A stretch of DNA of 64,000 nucleotides, taken from positions 112,213 to 176,212 of the forward strand of contig DATKBW010000049.1 of assembly GCA_035513575.1 (NCBI GenBank), written 5' to 3'. This stretch comes from JAHWKI01 sp035513575. GTDB taxonomy: Bacteria > Gemmatimonadota > Gemmatimonadetes > Longimicrobiales > RSA9. Position 1 is the first letter of the stretch; each line of letters begins with the position of its first letter. Shown one piece after another: positions 52,404 to 60,678 of this stretch. Position numbers and translations under genes: made by a program. The notes beneath the pieces were generated by a model. It worked only from the letters and a program-made list of their open reading frames with translations, made no database searches and had not been told where the DNA came from.

Positions 52404-53489
52404 GTGAAACCGCTGCGCGTCGACGCCCACAACGGCGCCCCCGTTTGGGGCGGCGCGGAGATCGCCCTGGCCCGCATCGTCGCCGGGCTCGCCCGGCGCG
52501 GGCACGACGTCCTCCTCCACTGCAACGACCCGGAAGTGGAGCGGAACGCCGCGGCGCTCGGCGCGCCTACCCGCCGTGGCCGCCTGGGCGGGGACATCGC
52601 GCTGCACCACGCCGCCCGCTTCGCCCGCACCCTCCGCCGCCGCCGTCCGGACGCGCTGCTGCTGGGCACGTTCCGGAAGGTCTGGCTGGGCGCCCTCGCG
52701 GGTCGCCTGGCGGGGGTGCCCCGGGTCGTGGCGCGGATCGGGCTGGAAACGGACATGCCCCGCAACGCCAAGTACGCGTTCGTTCTCGGCCGCTGGGTGG
52801 ACGCGGTGGCCTTCAACGCGGACGTGATGCGGGTCCGGTTCGCCCGGGCGCTGCCGGCATTCCGCGGCGCCCTCGTCACCATCCACACCGGGGTCCCGGT
52901 GCCATCCGGCCCCCCGGGCGCCGCGGCCGCCCTTCGCCGCGAGATCGGCGTGGCGCCGGACGCGCCTGTGATCGGGTCGGTGGGGCGGCTGGCCAGCCAG
53001 AAGCGATACGACCTGCTCGTGGCCGCGCTCCCCTCGCTCCCCGGTGTCCACGCGCTCATCTTGGGCGAGGGGCCGGAGCGGGAGGCGCTGCGCTCGCTGG
53101 CCCGCGAGCTGGGCGTCGCGGAGCGGCTGCACCTGCCGGGTCACCGCGAGGACGTGGGGCCGGGGCTCGGGGCCATGGACGTGTTCGTCCTGTGCTCGGA
53201 CCGGGAAGGGATGAGCAATGCGATGCTGGAGGCGCTGGCGGCCGGGGTGCCGGTGGTGTCGACGGATGTGAGCGGCGCGCGAGAGGCGCTGGCGCCCGTG
53301 GAGGACGCGGGGACACCCGGCGTGGTCCTGGCCGCACCGGAGGATCTCGTCCCGGCCGTCCGGGCGCTGCTGGCGGACCCTGCGCGGCTGGCGGCGATGG
53401 GTGACGCGGCGCGCCGGGCGGCGCGGGCACGATTCGGCGAGGAGCGGATGCTGGACGACTGGGAGCGGCTGCTGGGAGGCGATGGATGA
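52404..53489 (+). CDS. Glycosyltransferase family 4
   Basis: A 361-residue GT-B enzyme from a GTG 4 nt after the ABC stop. It has the N-terminal GGAEIALARIVAGLARRGHDVLLH, the nucleotide-sugar region IGSVGRLASQKRYDLLVAAL and the E-x7-E motif in DREGMSNAMLEALAAGVPVVSTD. It uses a nucleotide sugar to extend a surface glycan. It overlaps the next methyltransferase gene (ATGA). Paralogue at 54205. Confidence 0.92.
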   Translation: MKPLRVDAHNGAPVWGGAEIALARIVAGLARRGHDVLLHCNDPEVERNAAALGAPTRRGRLGGDIALHHAARFARTLRRRRPDALLLGTFRKVWLGALAGRLAGVPRVVARIGLETDMPRNAKYAFVLGRWVDAVAFNADVMRVRFARALPAFRGALVTIHTGVPVPSGPPGAAAALRREIGVAPDAPVIGSVGRLASQKRYDLLVAALPSLPGVHALILGEGPEREALRSLARELGVAERLHLPGHREDVGPGLGAMDVFVLCSDREGMSNAMLEALAAGVPVVSTDVSGAREALAPVEDAGTPGVVLAAPEDLVPAVRALLADPARLAAMGDAARRAARARFGEERMLDDWERLLGGDG

Positions 53490-54208
53490 AGCTCTGGGAT
53501 CGGATCCGCTGGGACGTGGCGCGGCAGTACTACCAGCTGAAGAAGGTGGTGCTGCGGCTGCGCATCGGCGACAGATGGGAGGCAGGCGAGGGGTTCGGGC
53601 GCCGACAGTACCCCGACTACGAGACGTACCTCGAGCACCAGAAGACGAAGTTCGGCGCGCTGCGGGCGAAGTCGGTGGAGGGGCACGACCGCCGGTTCCA
53701 CGCGGCGCTGACGGAGCGGCTGGCGGGGATGCCGGTGGAGTTCCGGGGCCGCAACGTGCTGTGCCTGGCCGCGCGGCAGGGGAGCGAGGTGCGGGCGTTC
53801 ATCGACCAGGGCGCGTTCGCCGTGGGGATCGACCTCAACCCCGGGCGGAGGAACCGGTACGTGGTGGTGGGCGATTTCCACGACCTCCAGTTCGCGGACG
53901 GGTCCGTCGACTTCGTGTACACGAACTCGCTGGACCACGCGTTCGACCTGGACCGGATCCTCCGCGAGGTGCGGCGGGTGCTGAAGCCGGCGGGCGGGTT
54001 CATCGTGGAGGCCAACGTGAGCGCGGAGGAGGGCGCGGCCCCGGCGGGTCCGTACGAGGCCACGGTCTGGTCGGGACCGGAACCGCTGCTGGACGTGCTG
54101 GGGAAGCACGGGTTCCGGCTGGAGGCCCGGCAGTCCATCGAGAAGCCGTGGCTCGGAGAGCAGTTCACGCTGCGCCCCGGTGCGGGAGGCGGGGCGGCGG
54201 GGGCATGA
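53486..54208 (+). CDS. SAM-dependent methyltransferase in glycan cluster
   Basis: A 240-residue class I methyltransferase. The Rossmann motifs are NVLCLAARQGSEVRAFIDQGAFAVGIDLNPG and FHDLQFADGSVDFVYTNSLDHAFDLDRILREVRRVLKPAGGFIVE, the Methyltransf_11 pattern with Ala replacing Gly in motif I. Overlaps both neighbouring glycosyltransferase genes by 4 nt, so glycan or lipid modification is likely. Confidence 0.88.
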   Translation: MKLWDRIRWDVARQYYQLKKVVLRLRIGDRWEAGEGFGRRQYPDYETYLEHQKTKFGALRAKSVEGHDRRFHAALTERLAGMPVEFRGRNVLCLAARQGSEVRAFIDQGAFAVGIDLNPGRRNRYVVVGDFHDLQFADGSVDFVYTNSLDHAFDLDRILREVRRVLKPAGGFIVEANVSAEEGAAPAGPYEATVWSGPEPLLDVLGKHGFRLEARQSIEKPWLGEQFTLRPGAGGGAAGA

Positions 54209-55314
54209 AGGTGGTCATCCAGAGCGACAGTCGCATCTGGGGCGGGAACGAGAAGTGGCTGCTGCTGGTGGGCCGCGGGCTGGCGGAGCGGGGGCACGAC
54301 GTGCTGGTCTCGTGCAAGCCCGGCCGGCCCGTGGCGCAGCGGGCCAGGGACGCGGGCCTTCGGGTGACGCACCGCCGGCCGGGCGGGGACGCGGACCTGC
54401 CGCGGGCCATCGGCTTCGCGCTCATGCTCCGCCGCGAGCGGCCGGACGCCGTCCTGCTCTCGGCCTTCAAGCGGTCGTTCTGGGGCGGGTGGGCGTGCAG
54501 GCGGGCCGGCGTCCCGCGCGTGGTGGAGCGCCTCGGGATCGAGCACGACCTCCCCCCGCGCTGGAAGTACCGCAAGGCGTTCCGCGACTACATCGACGCG
54601 CTGATCGTGAATTCGGCCGTCATCCGGGAGCGGTGGCTCCGGGCCGCGCCGTGGTTCCCCTCCGCCGAGGTCCACGTGGTGCTGAACGGCGTGCGCCGGC
54701 CCGCCCTCGACCGGAGCTCGCTGCGACAGGAGCTGGGACTCGCGCCGGAGGTCCTCGTCGTGGCGGCGGCGGGACGGCTGGAGCGGCGGAAGGGGTTCGA
54801 TCTGCTCCTCGACGCCTTCGCCGCGGCCGCCGACCCGCGGGCCCGGCTGGTGGTGGCGGGGGACGGTGCCGATGAGGCCGGGCTCCGTGCGCGCGCGGCG
54901 TCGCTGGGGGTGGCGGAACGGGTGCACTGGCTGGGCTTCCGTCGCGACCTGGACAACGTCCTCCTGGGCGCGGACGTCTTCGCCCTCCCCAGCCGCAGGG
55001 AGGGGATGGCCAACGTGATGCTGGAGGCCATGGCCGCGGACTGCCTCGTCGTCGCCACCGACATCAGCGGCGTGCGGGAAGCGCTGGGCGCACGGGAAGG
55101 GCGCCCGGCGGCCGGCTGGATCGTGCCGCCGGAGGACGCGCCCGCGCTCGCGTCCGCGCTGGACCGGGCGCTCGCGGCGGCCGGGGGCGAGGAAGGCCAG
55201 CGTCGCCGGGAAGAGACGCGCTGGCGGGTGGCGCACTGGTTCGCGCCGGAGCGGACCATCGAGCGGACGGAGCGGGTGCTCCTCGGGACCGCACGCGGGG
55301 AGCCGCCGTGCTGA
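54205..55314 (+). CDS. Glycosyltransferase family 4
   Basis: A 369-residue GT-B enzyme, paralogous to the GT4 at 52404. N-terminus VVIQSDSRIWGGNEKWLLLVGRGLAERGHDVLVSC, middle VVAAAGRLERRKGFDLLLDAF, E-x7-E motif in RREGMANVMLEAMAADCLVVATDISGVREAL. It starts with an ATGA overlap. Likely transfers a sugar onto the LPS core or O-glycan. Confidence 0.92.
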   Translation: MKVVIQSDSRIWGGNEKWLLLVGRGLAERGHDVLVSCKPGRPVAQRARDAGLRVTHRRPGGDADLPRAIGFALMLRRERPDAVLLSAFKRSFWGGWACRRAGVPRVVERLGIEHDLPPRWKYRKAFRDYIDALIVNSAVIRERWLRAAPWFPSAEVHVVLNGVRRPALDRSSLRQELGLAPEVLVVAAAGRLERRKGFDLLLDAFAAAADPRARLVVAGDGADEAGLRARAASLGVAERVHWLGFRRDLDNVLLGADVFALPSRREGMANVMLEAMAADCLVVATDISGVREALGAREGRPAAGWIVPPEDAPALASALDRALAAAGGEEGQRRREETRWRVAHWFAPERTIERTERVLLGTARGEPPC

Positions 55315-56411
55315 GAGGGGACGAAGCGGTCCGGGACGTCTGCGTGGTCCTCCTGTCGGGGCTGGGTGACGTGGTGCACGGGCTGCCGGTGGTGAACGCG
55401 CTGAAGCGCGACGACCCCACACGGCGGATCACCTGGGTGGTCGAGCCGCTGTCCGCACCCCTCCTCCGGCACCACCCGGCCGTGGACGAGGTGGTCGTCT
55501 TCGAGAAGAGGAAGGGGCCGCGAGGGGTGCTGCAGCTCGCGCGGTCCATGGCCGGGCGGCGCTGGGACCTGACCCTGAACTTCAACATCTACTTCAAGAG
55601 CGTGTTCCCGACGGTCCTCTCCCGCGCCCCCGTGCGCGTCGGACTGGACCGCGGCCGGTCCGCGGACGGCGTCTGGCTGTTCGCCAATGTCCGCACGCCG
55701 CCGCGGCCCCGGGCCCACACCCAGGACATGTTCCTGGAGCTCCTGGACGTGGTGGGGGTCGAGCCGCGGCCGGTCACCTGGCGGCTCACCCCGACAGCGG
55801 AGGAGCGGGCGGAGCAGCACGCGTTCTTCGAGCGCTTCCAGCGTCCGGTCGTGGCCATCGTGCCCGCCTCCGCCAACCCCAGGAAGGACTGGATCCCCGA
55901 GCGGTACGCGGTGGTCATCGATGCTCTCCACGGCGACTTCGGGATGGACAGCGTGATCGTCGGGGGCCCGTCCGAGCGGGAGCGGCAGCTCACGGACCGC
56001 ATCCTGGACGCCGCCTCGTCGCGCCCGACCGTCGCCCTGGGCGAGGGCGTGCGGCGGCTCCTCTGGCTGCTGGGGGGGAGCAGCCTCGTCATCGCGCCCG
56101 ACACGGGGCCGGTGCACGTGGCCCGCGCCATGGACGTCCCCGTCATCGGGCTCTACGGCCACACCAACCCGTGGCGCGTGGGACCGTGGCGGCGGTACGA
56201 GGACCTGTGGGTGGACGCGTACACCGAGCCCGGCGATCCTCCGGACCCCTCCGACGCGGCGCCGAAGCTCGGGCGGATGACGCGGATCACCCCGGAGTCC
56301 GTGCTGGTCCGGGTGGACCGCGCCGTGGCGGGTTACGGTGTGGGGCGCGCCGGGCCCCGCGCGACCGACCGTCGCGGGGAGGCGGAGCTGCGGAGGGGCG
56401 ATGGCGGGTAG
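55308..56411 (+). CDS. Glycosyltransferase family 9 (heptosyltransferase-like)
   Basis: A 367-residue GT9 enzyme from a GTG that overlaps the preceding GT4 by 7 nt. Motifs VVLLSGLGDVVHGLPVVNALK, IVPASANPRKDWIPERYAVVID and APDTGPVHVARAMDVPVIGLYGHTNPWRVGPW match its paralogue at 47836. A charged tail of about 30 residues follows the fold. Confidence 0.93.
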   Translation: MLRGDEAVRDVCVVLLSGLGDVVHGLPVVNALKRDDPTRRITWVVEPLSAPLLRHHPAVDEVVVFEKRKGPRGVLQLARSMAGRRWDLTLNFNIYFKSVFPTVLSRAPVRVGLDRGRSADGVWLFANVRTPPRPRAHTQDMFLELLDVVGVEPRPVTWRLTPTAEERAEQHAFFERFQRPVVAIVPASANPRKDWIPERYAVVIDALHGDFGMDSVIVGGPSERERQLTDRILDAASSRPTVALGEGVRRLLWLLGGSSLVIAPDTGPVHVARAMDVPVIGLYGHTNPWRVGPWRRYEDLWVDAYTEPGDPPDPSDAAPKLGRMTRITPESVLVRVDRAVAGYGVGRAGPRATDRRGEAELRRGDGG

Positions 56412-57069
56412 AGGGCGCGGTCTCCGGACGCGCCTGGCGGAGGCGGTGGCGCGCGCGCGTCGCCGGTGGCGTGGCGTCGCGCCACGGACGCGGGTGGAGG
56501 TGCGCTGCGAGCGGGCCGAGCACGGCGGGTGGTGGATCTGCCCCCAGGCGGTCCGGCCGGGCGACGTGGCGTACTCCTTCGGCCTGGGCGGCGATCTCTC
56601 GTTCGAGCGGGCGCTGGCGGAGGTGTACGGCGCGCGGGTGTTCGCGTTCGATCCGGCCCCGTCCGTCGAGCCGGCGGCGGCGACGGGCCGACCGGAGGCG
56701 CTGCGCCACTTCCGGATGAGCGTGGGCGGGAAGAACGAGCGGCGGGAAGTGCCGCTCCCGGGAGGGCGCGCCGTGTCGGCGCGGGTCCTTCGCCTCCCCT
56801 CCCACATGCGCATGCTGGCGCACCGGCGCGTCGACCTGATCCGGCTGGACGTCCCGGGTGTGGAAGCGGACGTGATCGCGGACCTCGTGCGCATGGACGT
56901 GGACGTGCACCAGCTCCTGGTCGGCTTCGAGGCGAGCCGGACCACGGAGTCCCGCGACCGCGTCGAGGCCGCCGTCACCGCGCTCCGGGCCCACGGCTAC
57001 CGCGTGTTCCACGTGTCGCCGGATCGCCGCGTGCTCTCGTTCATCCGCACGGACTTCGCCGGCCGATGA
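56401..57069 (+). CDS. FkbM-family-like methyltransferase
   Basis: A 222-residue protein overlapping the GT9 gene by 11 nt. The order AYSFGLGGDLSFERALAEVYGARVFAFDPAPS and then DLIRLDVPGVEADVIADL follows FkbM methyltransferases (SAM site Asp-Pro, later Lys-x-Asp-x-Glu-Gly-x-Glu, here Arg-Leu-Asp-Val-Pro-Gly-Val-Glu). The N-terminus is Arg-rich. Methylation of a surface sugar is inferred. Confidence 0.82.
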   Translation: MAGRGRGLRTRLAEAVARARRRWRGVAPRTRVEVRCERAEHGGWWICPQAVRPGDVAYSFGLGGDLSFERALAEVYGARVFAFDPAPSVEPAAATGRPEALRHFRMSVGGKNERREVPLPGGRAVSARVLRLPSHMRMLAHRRVDLIRLDVPGVEADVIADLVRMDVDVHQLLVGFEASRTTESRDRVEAAVTALRAHGYRVFHVSPDRRVLSFIRTDFAGR

Positions 57070-57998
57070 CGCGCCGTCCCACGGTGCGCCACCGGCTGGA
57101 ATACTTCCTGGTCAGGGGTGTACAGGGCCTCGAGCGCGTGCTGGGATCGGCGCTGGCCGGGGGCCTCATGGCCGCCGCGGCGCGGCTCGCGTACCGGCCC
57201 GCGGGGATCCGGCGCGATGTGGTGGAATCCCACCTCCGCAGGGCCTTCCCGGACCGCGAGGAGCGATGGATCCGGCGCACCGCCGCCGCGTCGTACGCCC
57301 ATCTCGGGCGGGAGGGTCTGAGCCTGCTCCGGCTTTACCGCCTGGGGCGCGCGGACGTCCTCGGCGAGACCCGCGTCGTGGAAGGGCTCGATGCGATCCG
57401 GGAGGCCGTGGCGTCCGGCCGGGGGGCGGTCGTGGTGACCGGTCACTTCGGCAACTGGGAGATCGGCGGCGCCGCCGTCGCGGCCCGGGGGATCCCGCTG
57501 GATGTCGTCGTGCAGCGCCAGGCGAACCCGCTGTTCGACCGCCTCATCAACGACGCCCGGGCGCGGCTCGGAATGCGCGTCATCTACCGCGGCCGCGCCA
57601 CCCGGGAGGCGCTCCGGGCCCTGCGCCGGGGACGGGTGGTGGCGTTCGTGGCCGACCAGGACGCGCGCGAGGCCGGCATCTTCGTCCCGTTCTTCGGCAC
57701 CCCCGCATCGACGTTCCGGGGACCCGCGGTACTGGCGCTGCGGTCCGGCGCGCCCGTATTCATCGGCACCGCGGTGCGGGGGCCGGACGGCCGCCACGAG
57801 GTCCGGCTCCGGCCCATACCGCTGCCGCCGCCGGGTGATCCGGAAGAGCGGGCGGCGGCGCTCACGGCCGCCCACGTGGGTGCGCTGGAGGAAGTCATCC
57901 GCGCGGCGCCGGAACAGTACTTCTGGCATCACCGGCGGTGGAAGACCGCGCCCGGGCCGCCCTCCCGGGGGGAACGGGGTGGAGGCCCGGTGGTATAA
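57066..57998 (+). CDS. LpxL/HtrB-type lysophospholipid acyltransferase
   Basis: A 310-residue acyltransferase. Catalytic HX4E is VVVTGHFGNWEIGG; FVADQDAREAGIFVPFFGTPASTFRGPAVLALRSGAPVF is the conserved second block, and PEQYFWHHRRWK is the usual C-terminus. It adds a secondary acyl chain to lipid A at the inner membrane. The ATG overlaps the previous stop (ATGA). Confidence 0.92.
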   Translation: MTRRPTVRHRLEYFLVRGVQGLERVLGSALAGGLMAAAARLAYRPAGIRRDVVESHLRRAFPDREERWIRRTAAASYAHLGREGLSLLRLYRLGRADVLGETRVVEGLDAIREAVASGRGAVVVTGHFGNWEIGGAAVAARGIPLDVVVQRQANPLFDRLINDARARLGMRVIYRGRATREALRALRRGRVVAFVADQDAREAGIFVPFFGTPASTFRGPAVLALRSGAPVFIGTAVRGPDGRHEVRLRPIPLPPPGDPEERAAALTAAHVGALEEVIRAAPEQYFWHHRRWKTAPGPPSRGERGGGPVV

Positions 57999-57999
57999 T
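57991..57999 (+). promoter_or_regulatory. Extended -10 promoter inside the acyltransferase stop region
   Basis: TGG-TATAAT: a consensus TATAAT with the TGn extension, which is rare at this GC content. No -35 match at 16-18 bp. It overlaps the TAA stop of the acyltransferase and would start transcription near 58006, 34 nt before the GT2 start codon. Confidence 0.5.
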
Positions 58000-58039
58000 T
58001 GGCCGCACAACAACGATTTGCACGGACAAAGGCGACGTC

Positions 58040-58906
58040 GTGGTCTATCTCTGCATCCCCGCGTACAACGAGGAGCGCACCATCGGGGTCGTGCTCTGGA
58101 AGATCCGTCAGGTCATGGCGGAGTTCCAGCGCGATTACCAGGTCCTCGTCGTCGACGACGCGTCGACGGACGGAACGGCCGACGTCATGGGTCCCTATGC
58201 CCGCATCATGCCCGTCTACGTGCGTCGTCATGACCGGCGCGAGGGCTACGCGGCGTCGCTCGAGGCGCTGCTGAGGGAAGTGGCGTCCCGGTCGGCGTAC
58301 CCGAAGCGCGATGTCGTGGTCACACTCCAGGCGGACTTCACCGACGAGCCGGGCGACGTCGCCACCCTGGTGAAGCGCATCGAGGGCGGCGCGGACGTGG
58401 TCACGGGGCGGGTCCGGCTGGTGCCCGGGGACACCCCACGCGCGGTAAGGTGGTCGCGCTCGGCCTGGCAGGCGCTGCTCCGGCGCACGGGGCGGGGCCG
58501 CGTGGATGGCGACCTGCTCTCCGGCTTCCGGGCGTACCGGGTCGTCGCCCTGCTGAAGGCCATCCGGGACGCCGGCGATGCGCCGCTGCTGACCACCGAT
58601 GGCTGGGCCGCCAACGCCGAGCTGCTGGGCCGGGTCGCGCCCCATTCCCGGCGCACGGAGGCGGTGGACGTCGAGCTGCGCTGGGAGCGGCGTCAGCGGG
58701 ACAGCCGGCTCCGTCCCCTGGAGGCCTCCCGTGACCTGCTCCGCCTGATGCGGGTGGGGGTCCCCGCTCCCGCCTCCGCGACGCCCGCCGAAGCGGCCAC
58801 CGAGACCGGGCTGGACGGCGGGGCGGAGGGGCCAGGGCCCAGGCGTCCCCGGCGCGGCCGCCGTGGCGGCAGGGGAAATGCAAGGGGACCGGCCCCGTCC
58901 GCCTGA
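58040..58906 (+). CDS. Glycosyltransferase family 2
   Basis: A 288-residue GT-A protein from GTG (58040). The N-terminal VVVYLCIPAYNEERTIGVVLWKI, nucleotide motif VVDDASTDGTADVM and metal-site region LQADFTDEPGD match polyprenyl-phosphate-sugar synthase-like GT2 enzymes. There is no membrane domain. The C-terminus is a 35-residue Arg/Gly/Pro-rich tail. Start is inferred; there is no good Shine-Dalgarno. Confidence 0.88.
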   Translation: MVYLCIPAYNEERTIGVVLWKIRQVMAEFQRDYQVLVVDDASTDGTADVMGPYARIMPVYVRRHDRREGYAASLEALLREVASRSAYPKRDVVVTLQADFTDEPGDVATLVKRIEGGADVVTGRVRLVPGDTPRAVRWSRSAWQALLRRTGRGRVDGDLLSGFRAYRVVALLKAIRDAGDAPLLTTDGWAANAELLGRVAPHSRRTEAVDVELRWERRQRDSRLRPLEASRDLLRLMRVGVPAPASATPAEAATETGLDGGAEGPGPRRPRRGRRGGRGNARGPAPSA

Positions 58907-58921
58907 ACCGGGGGAACGATC

Positions 58922-59695
58922 ATGATGCGTAGCTTTCTGCCGCTCGCCTGCGCGACCGCCCTGGCCGTGCCGGCCTCCGCCCAGTCCGCGGGGGCCCGGG
59001 CCGTGCCGTTCGGGGTCGGCGAGCGCGCCGAATACGATGTGACGCTCGGCATGTTCGGCGACGTGGGGAACGGCTCCATGGAGGTGGTGAAGGTCGAGAC
59101 CGTCCACGGCCATCCCACCTACCATCTCCGCTTCTCGCTGAAGGGGAAGGTGTTGTTCGCGCGGGTGGATGACATGCTGGAGTCGTGGATGGACGTGCGC
59201 GGCCTGTTCACGCGGCGGATCCACCAGAACCAGCACGAGATCAACTATCGGCGGGACCGCTGGTACGACATGTACCCGGACAGCATGATCTACCGGCGCC
59301 GATCCACCGGCAACACGGCGCCGCTGGCATCGGCGCAGCCGCTGGACGAAGTCGCCTTCCTGTACTGGGTGCGGACGCTGCCGCTCGAGGTGGGCAGGAC
59401 GTACACCTTCGAGCGCTACTACAAGGCGTCCGGCAACCCCGTCCGGCTGAAGGTGCTCCGCAAGGAGACCATCAAGGGCGAGGGCGGGAGCGATGTGCCG
59501 GTGATCGTGGTGCAACCGATCATCAAGACCAGCGGCCTGTTCGGCGAGGGCGGCGATGCGGAAGTCTACTTCACGGATGACTGGCGGAGGATCCTGGTGA
59601 AGATGACCTCCAAGGTGCCCGTGATCGGCCGGCTGGGGCTGACACTGAAGGGCTACACCCCCGGGCAGCGGCTGGCGGCGGACGACCGGCCGTGA
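58922..59695 (+). CDS. DUF3108-type secreted protein
   Basis: A 257-residue protein with signal peptide ending near VPASAQS. Motifs PFGVGERAEYDVTLGMFGDVGNGSMEV, HLRFSLKGK and FTRRIHQNQHEI.. match DUF3108 periplasmic proteins, which form a beta-rich fold and often accompany LPS genes. Function unknown. Overlaps the next gene by 4 nt (GTGA). Confidence 0.85.
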   Translation: MMRSFLPLACATALAVPASAQSAGARAVPFGVGERAEYDVTLGMFGDVGNGSMEVVKVETVHGHPTYHLRFSLKGKVLFARVDDMLESWMDVRGLFTRRIHQNQHEINYRRDRWYDMYPDSMIYRRRSTGNTAPLASAQPLDEVAFLYWVRTLPLEVGRTYTFERYYKASGNPVRLKVLRKETIKGEGGSDVPVIVVQPIIKTSGLFGEGGDAEVYFTDDWRRILVKMTSKVPVIGRLGLTLKGYTPGQRLAADDRP

Positions 59696-60678
59696 GCCAG
59701 GGACGGCGGACGGGCCCGGCGCCGGGCGAGGGGGAGGCGGACCTCTCCCGCGTGCGCACGGTCCCCGTCTCGGCCCGGCCGAACCGGGTCCGCGCGGAGG
59801 ATTTCGCCCGCGCGCCCGGCCCCGACGACCGCTCCTTCCGCGGCTTTCTCGACTCCCTCCCCGACATCCTGGAAGCCCGCAGCTTCGTGGCCGTCGTGGA
59901 CGCCATCGTGGACGCCGCCCGGCACCGCCGCGCGGTGCTCTGCATGATGGGGGGTCACATCGTCAAGACGGGCGTGGGTCCGCTCCTGATCGAGCTGGTG
60001 CGGGAGGGCGTGATCACCCACCTGGCGAGCAACGGCTCCACCGTGATCCACGACTACGAGCTGGCGCGCTGGGGCGGCACCAGCGAGGACGTGGAGGCCG
60101 GGCTGACGGATGGCAGCTTCGGCATGGCCGAGGAGACGGGCCGGGAGATGAACGAGGCGGTGGTGCGGGGTGCGGCGGAAGGTCGGGGAATGGGCGAGGC
60201 CCTCGGCCGCGCCCTCGAGGCCCGCGACGACCTCTCCCACGCCGACCGCTCGCTGCTGGTGGCCGCCCGCCGCCACGGCGTCCCGTTCACGGTCCACGCG
60301 GCGCTCGGGGCGGAGATCATCCATCAGCACCCCGCGGCGGACGGGGCGGCGATCGGCGCCACGAGCCACCGCGATTTCCGCAGGCTGGCCGCGTCGCTCG
60401 AGGGGCTGGAGGGCGGTGTGGTCCTGAACCTGGGCTCGGCCGTGATGATGCCGGAGGTGTTCCTCAAGGCGCTCACCGTCTGCCGCAACCTGAACGGCGG
60501 CGCGCCGCGGGCGTTCACGGCGGTGGACCTGGACATGATCCGGCACTATCGCCCGCGGGTGAACGTGGTGGAGCGGCCGACGCGCACGGGGGGCGGCACG
60601 GGCTATCAGCTGACCGGCCACCACGAGCTCATGGTCCCGCTCCTCACCTGGGCGGTGCTGGAACGCCTCCGGGGCTGA
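59692..60678 (+). CDS. Deoxyhypusine-synthase-like protein
   Basis: A 328-residue protein from a GTG overlapping the DUF3108 stop. CMMGGHIVKTGVGPLLIELVREGVITHLASNGSTVIHDYE and the later LGSAVMMPEVFLKALTVCRNLNGG place it in the deoxyhypusine synthase/NAD-binding superfamily. The middle has an extra acidic, helix-rich segment (ARWGGTSEDVEAGLTDGSFGMAEETG). Bacteria lack eIF5A, so deoxyhypusine synthesis is unlikely; a polyamine or sugar-related reaction is possible. Its end overlaps the M6 gene by 35 nt. Confidence 0.75.
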   Translation: MSQGRRTGPAPGEGEADLSRVRTVPVSARPNRVRAEDFARAPGPDDRSFRGFLDSLPDILEARSFVAVVDAIVDAARHRRAVLCMMGGHIVKTGVGPLLIELVREGVITHLASNGSTVIHDYELARWGGTSEDVEAGLTDGSFGMAEETGREMNEAVVRGAAEGRGMGEALGRALEARDDLSHADRSLLVAARRHGVPFTVHAALGAEIIHQHPAADGAAIGATSHRDFRRLAASLEGLEGGVVLNLGSAVMMPEVFLKALTVCRNLNGGAPRAFTAVDLDMIRHYRPRVNVVERPTRTGGGTGYQLTGHHELMVPLLTWAVLERLRG

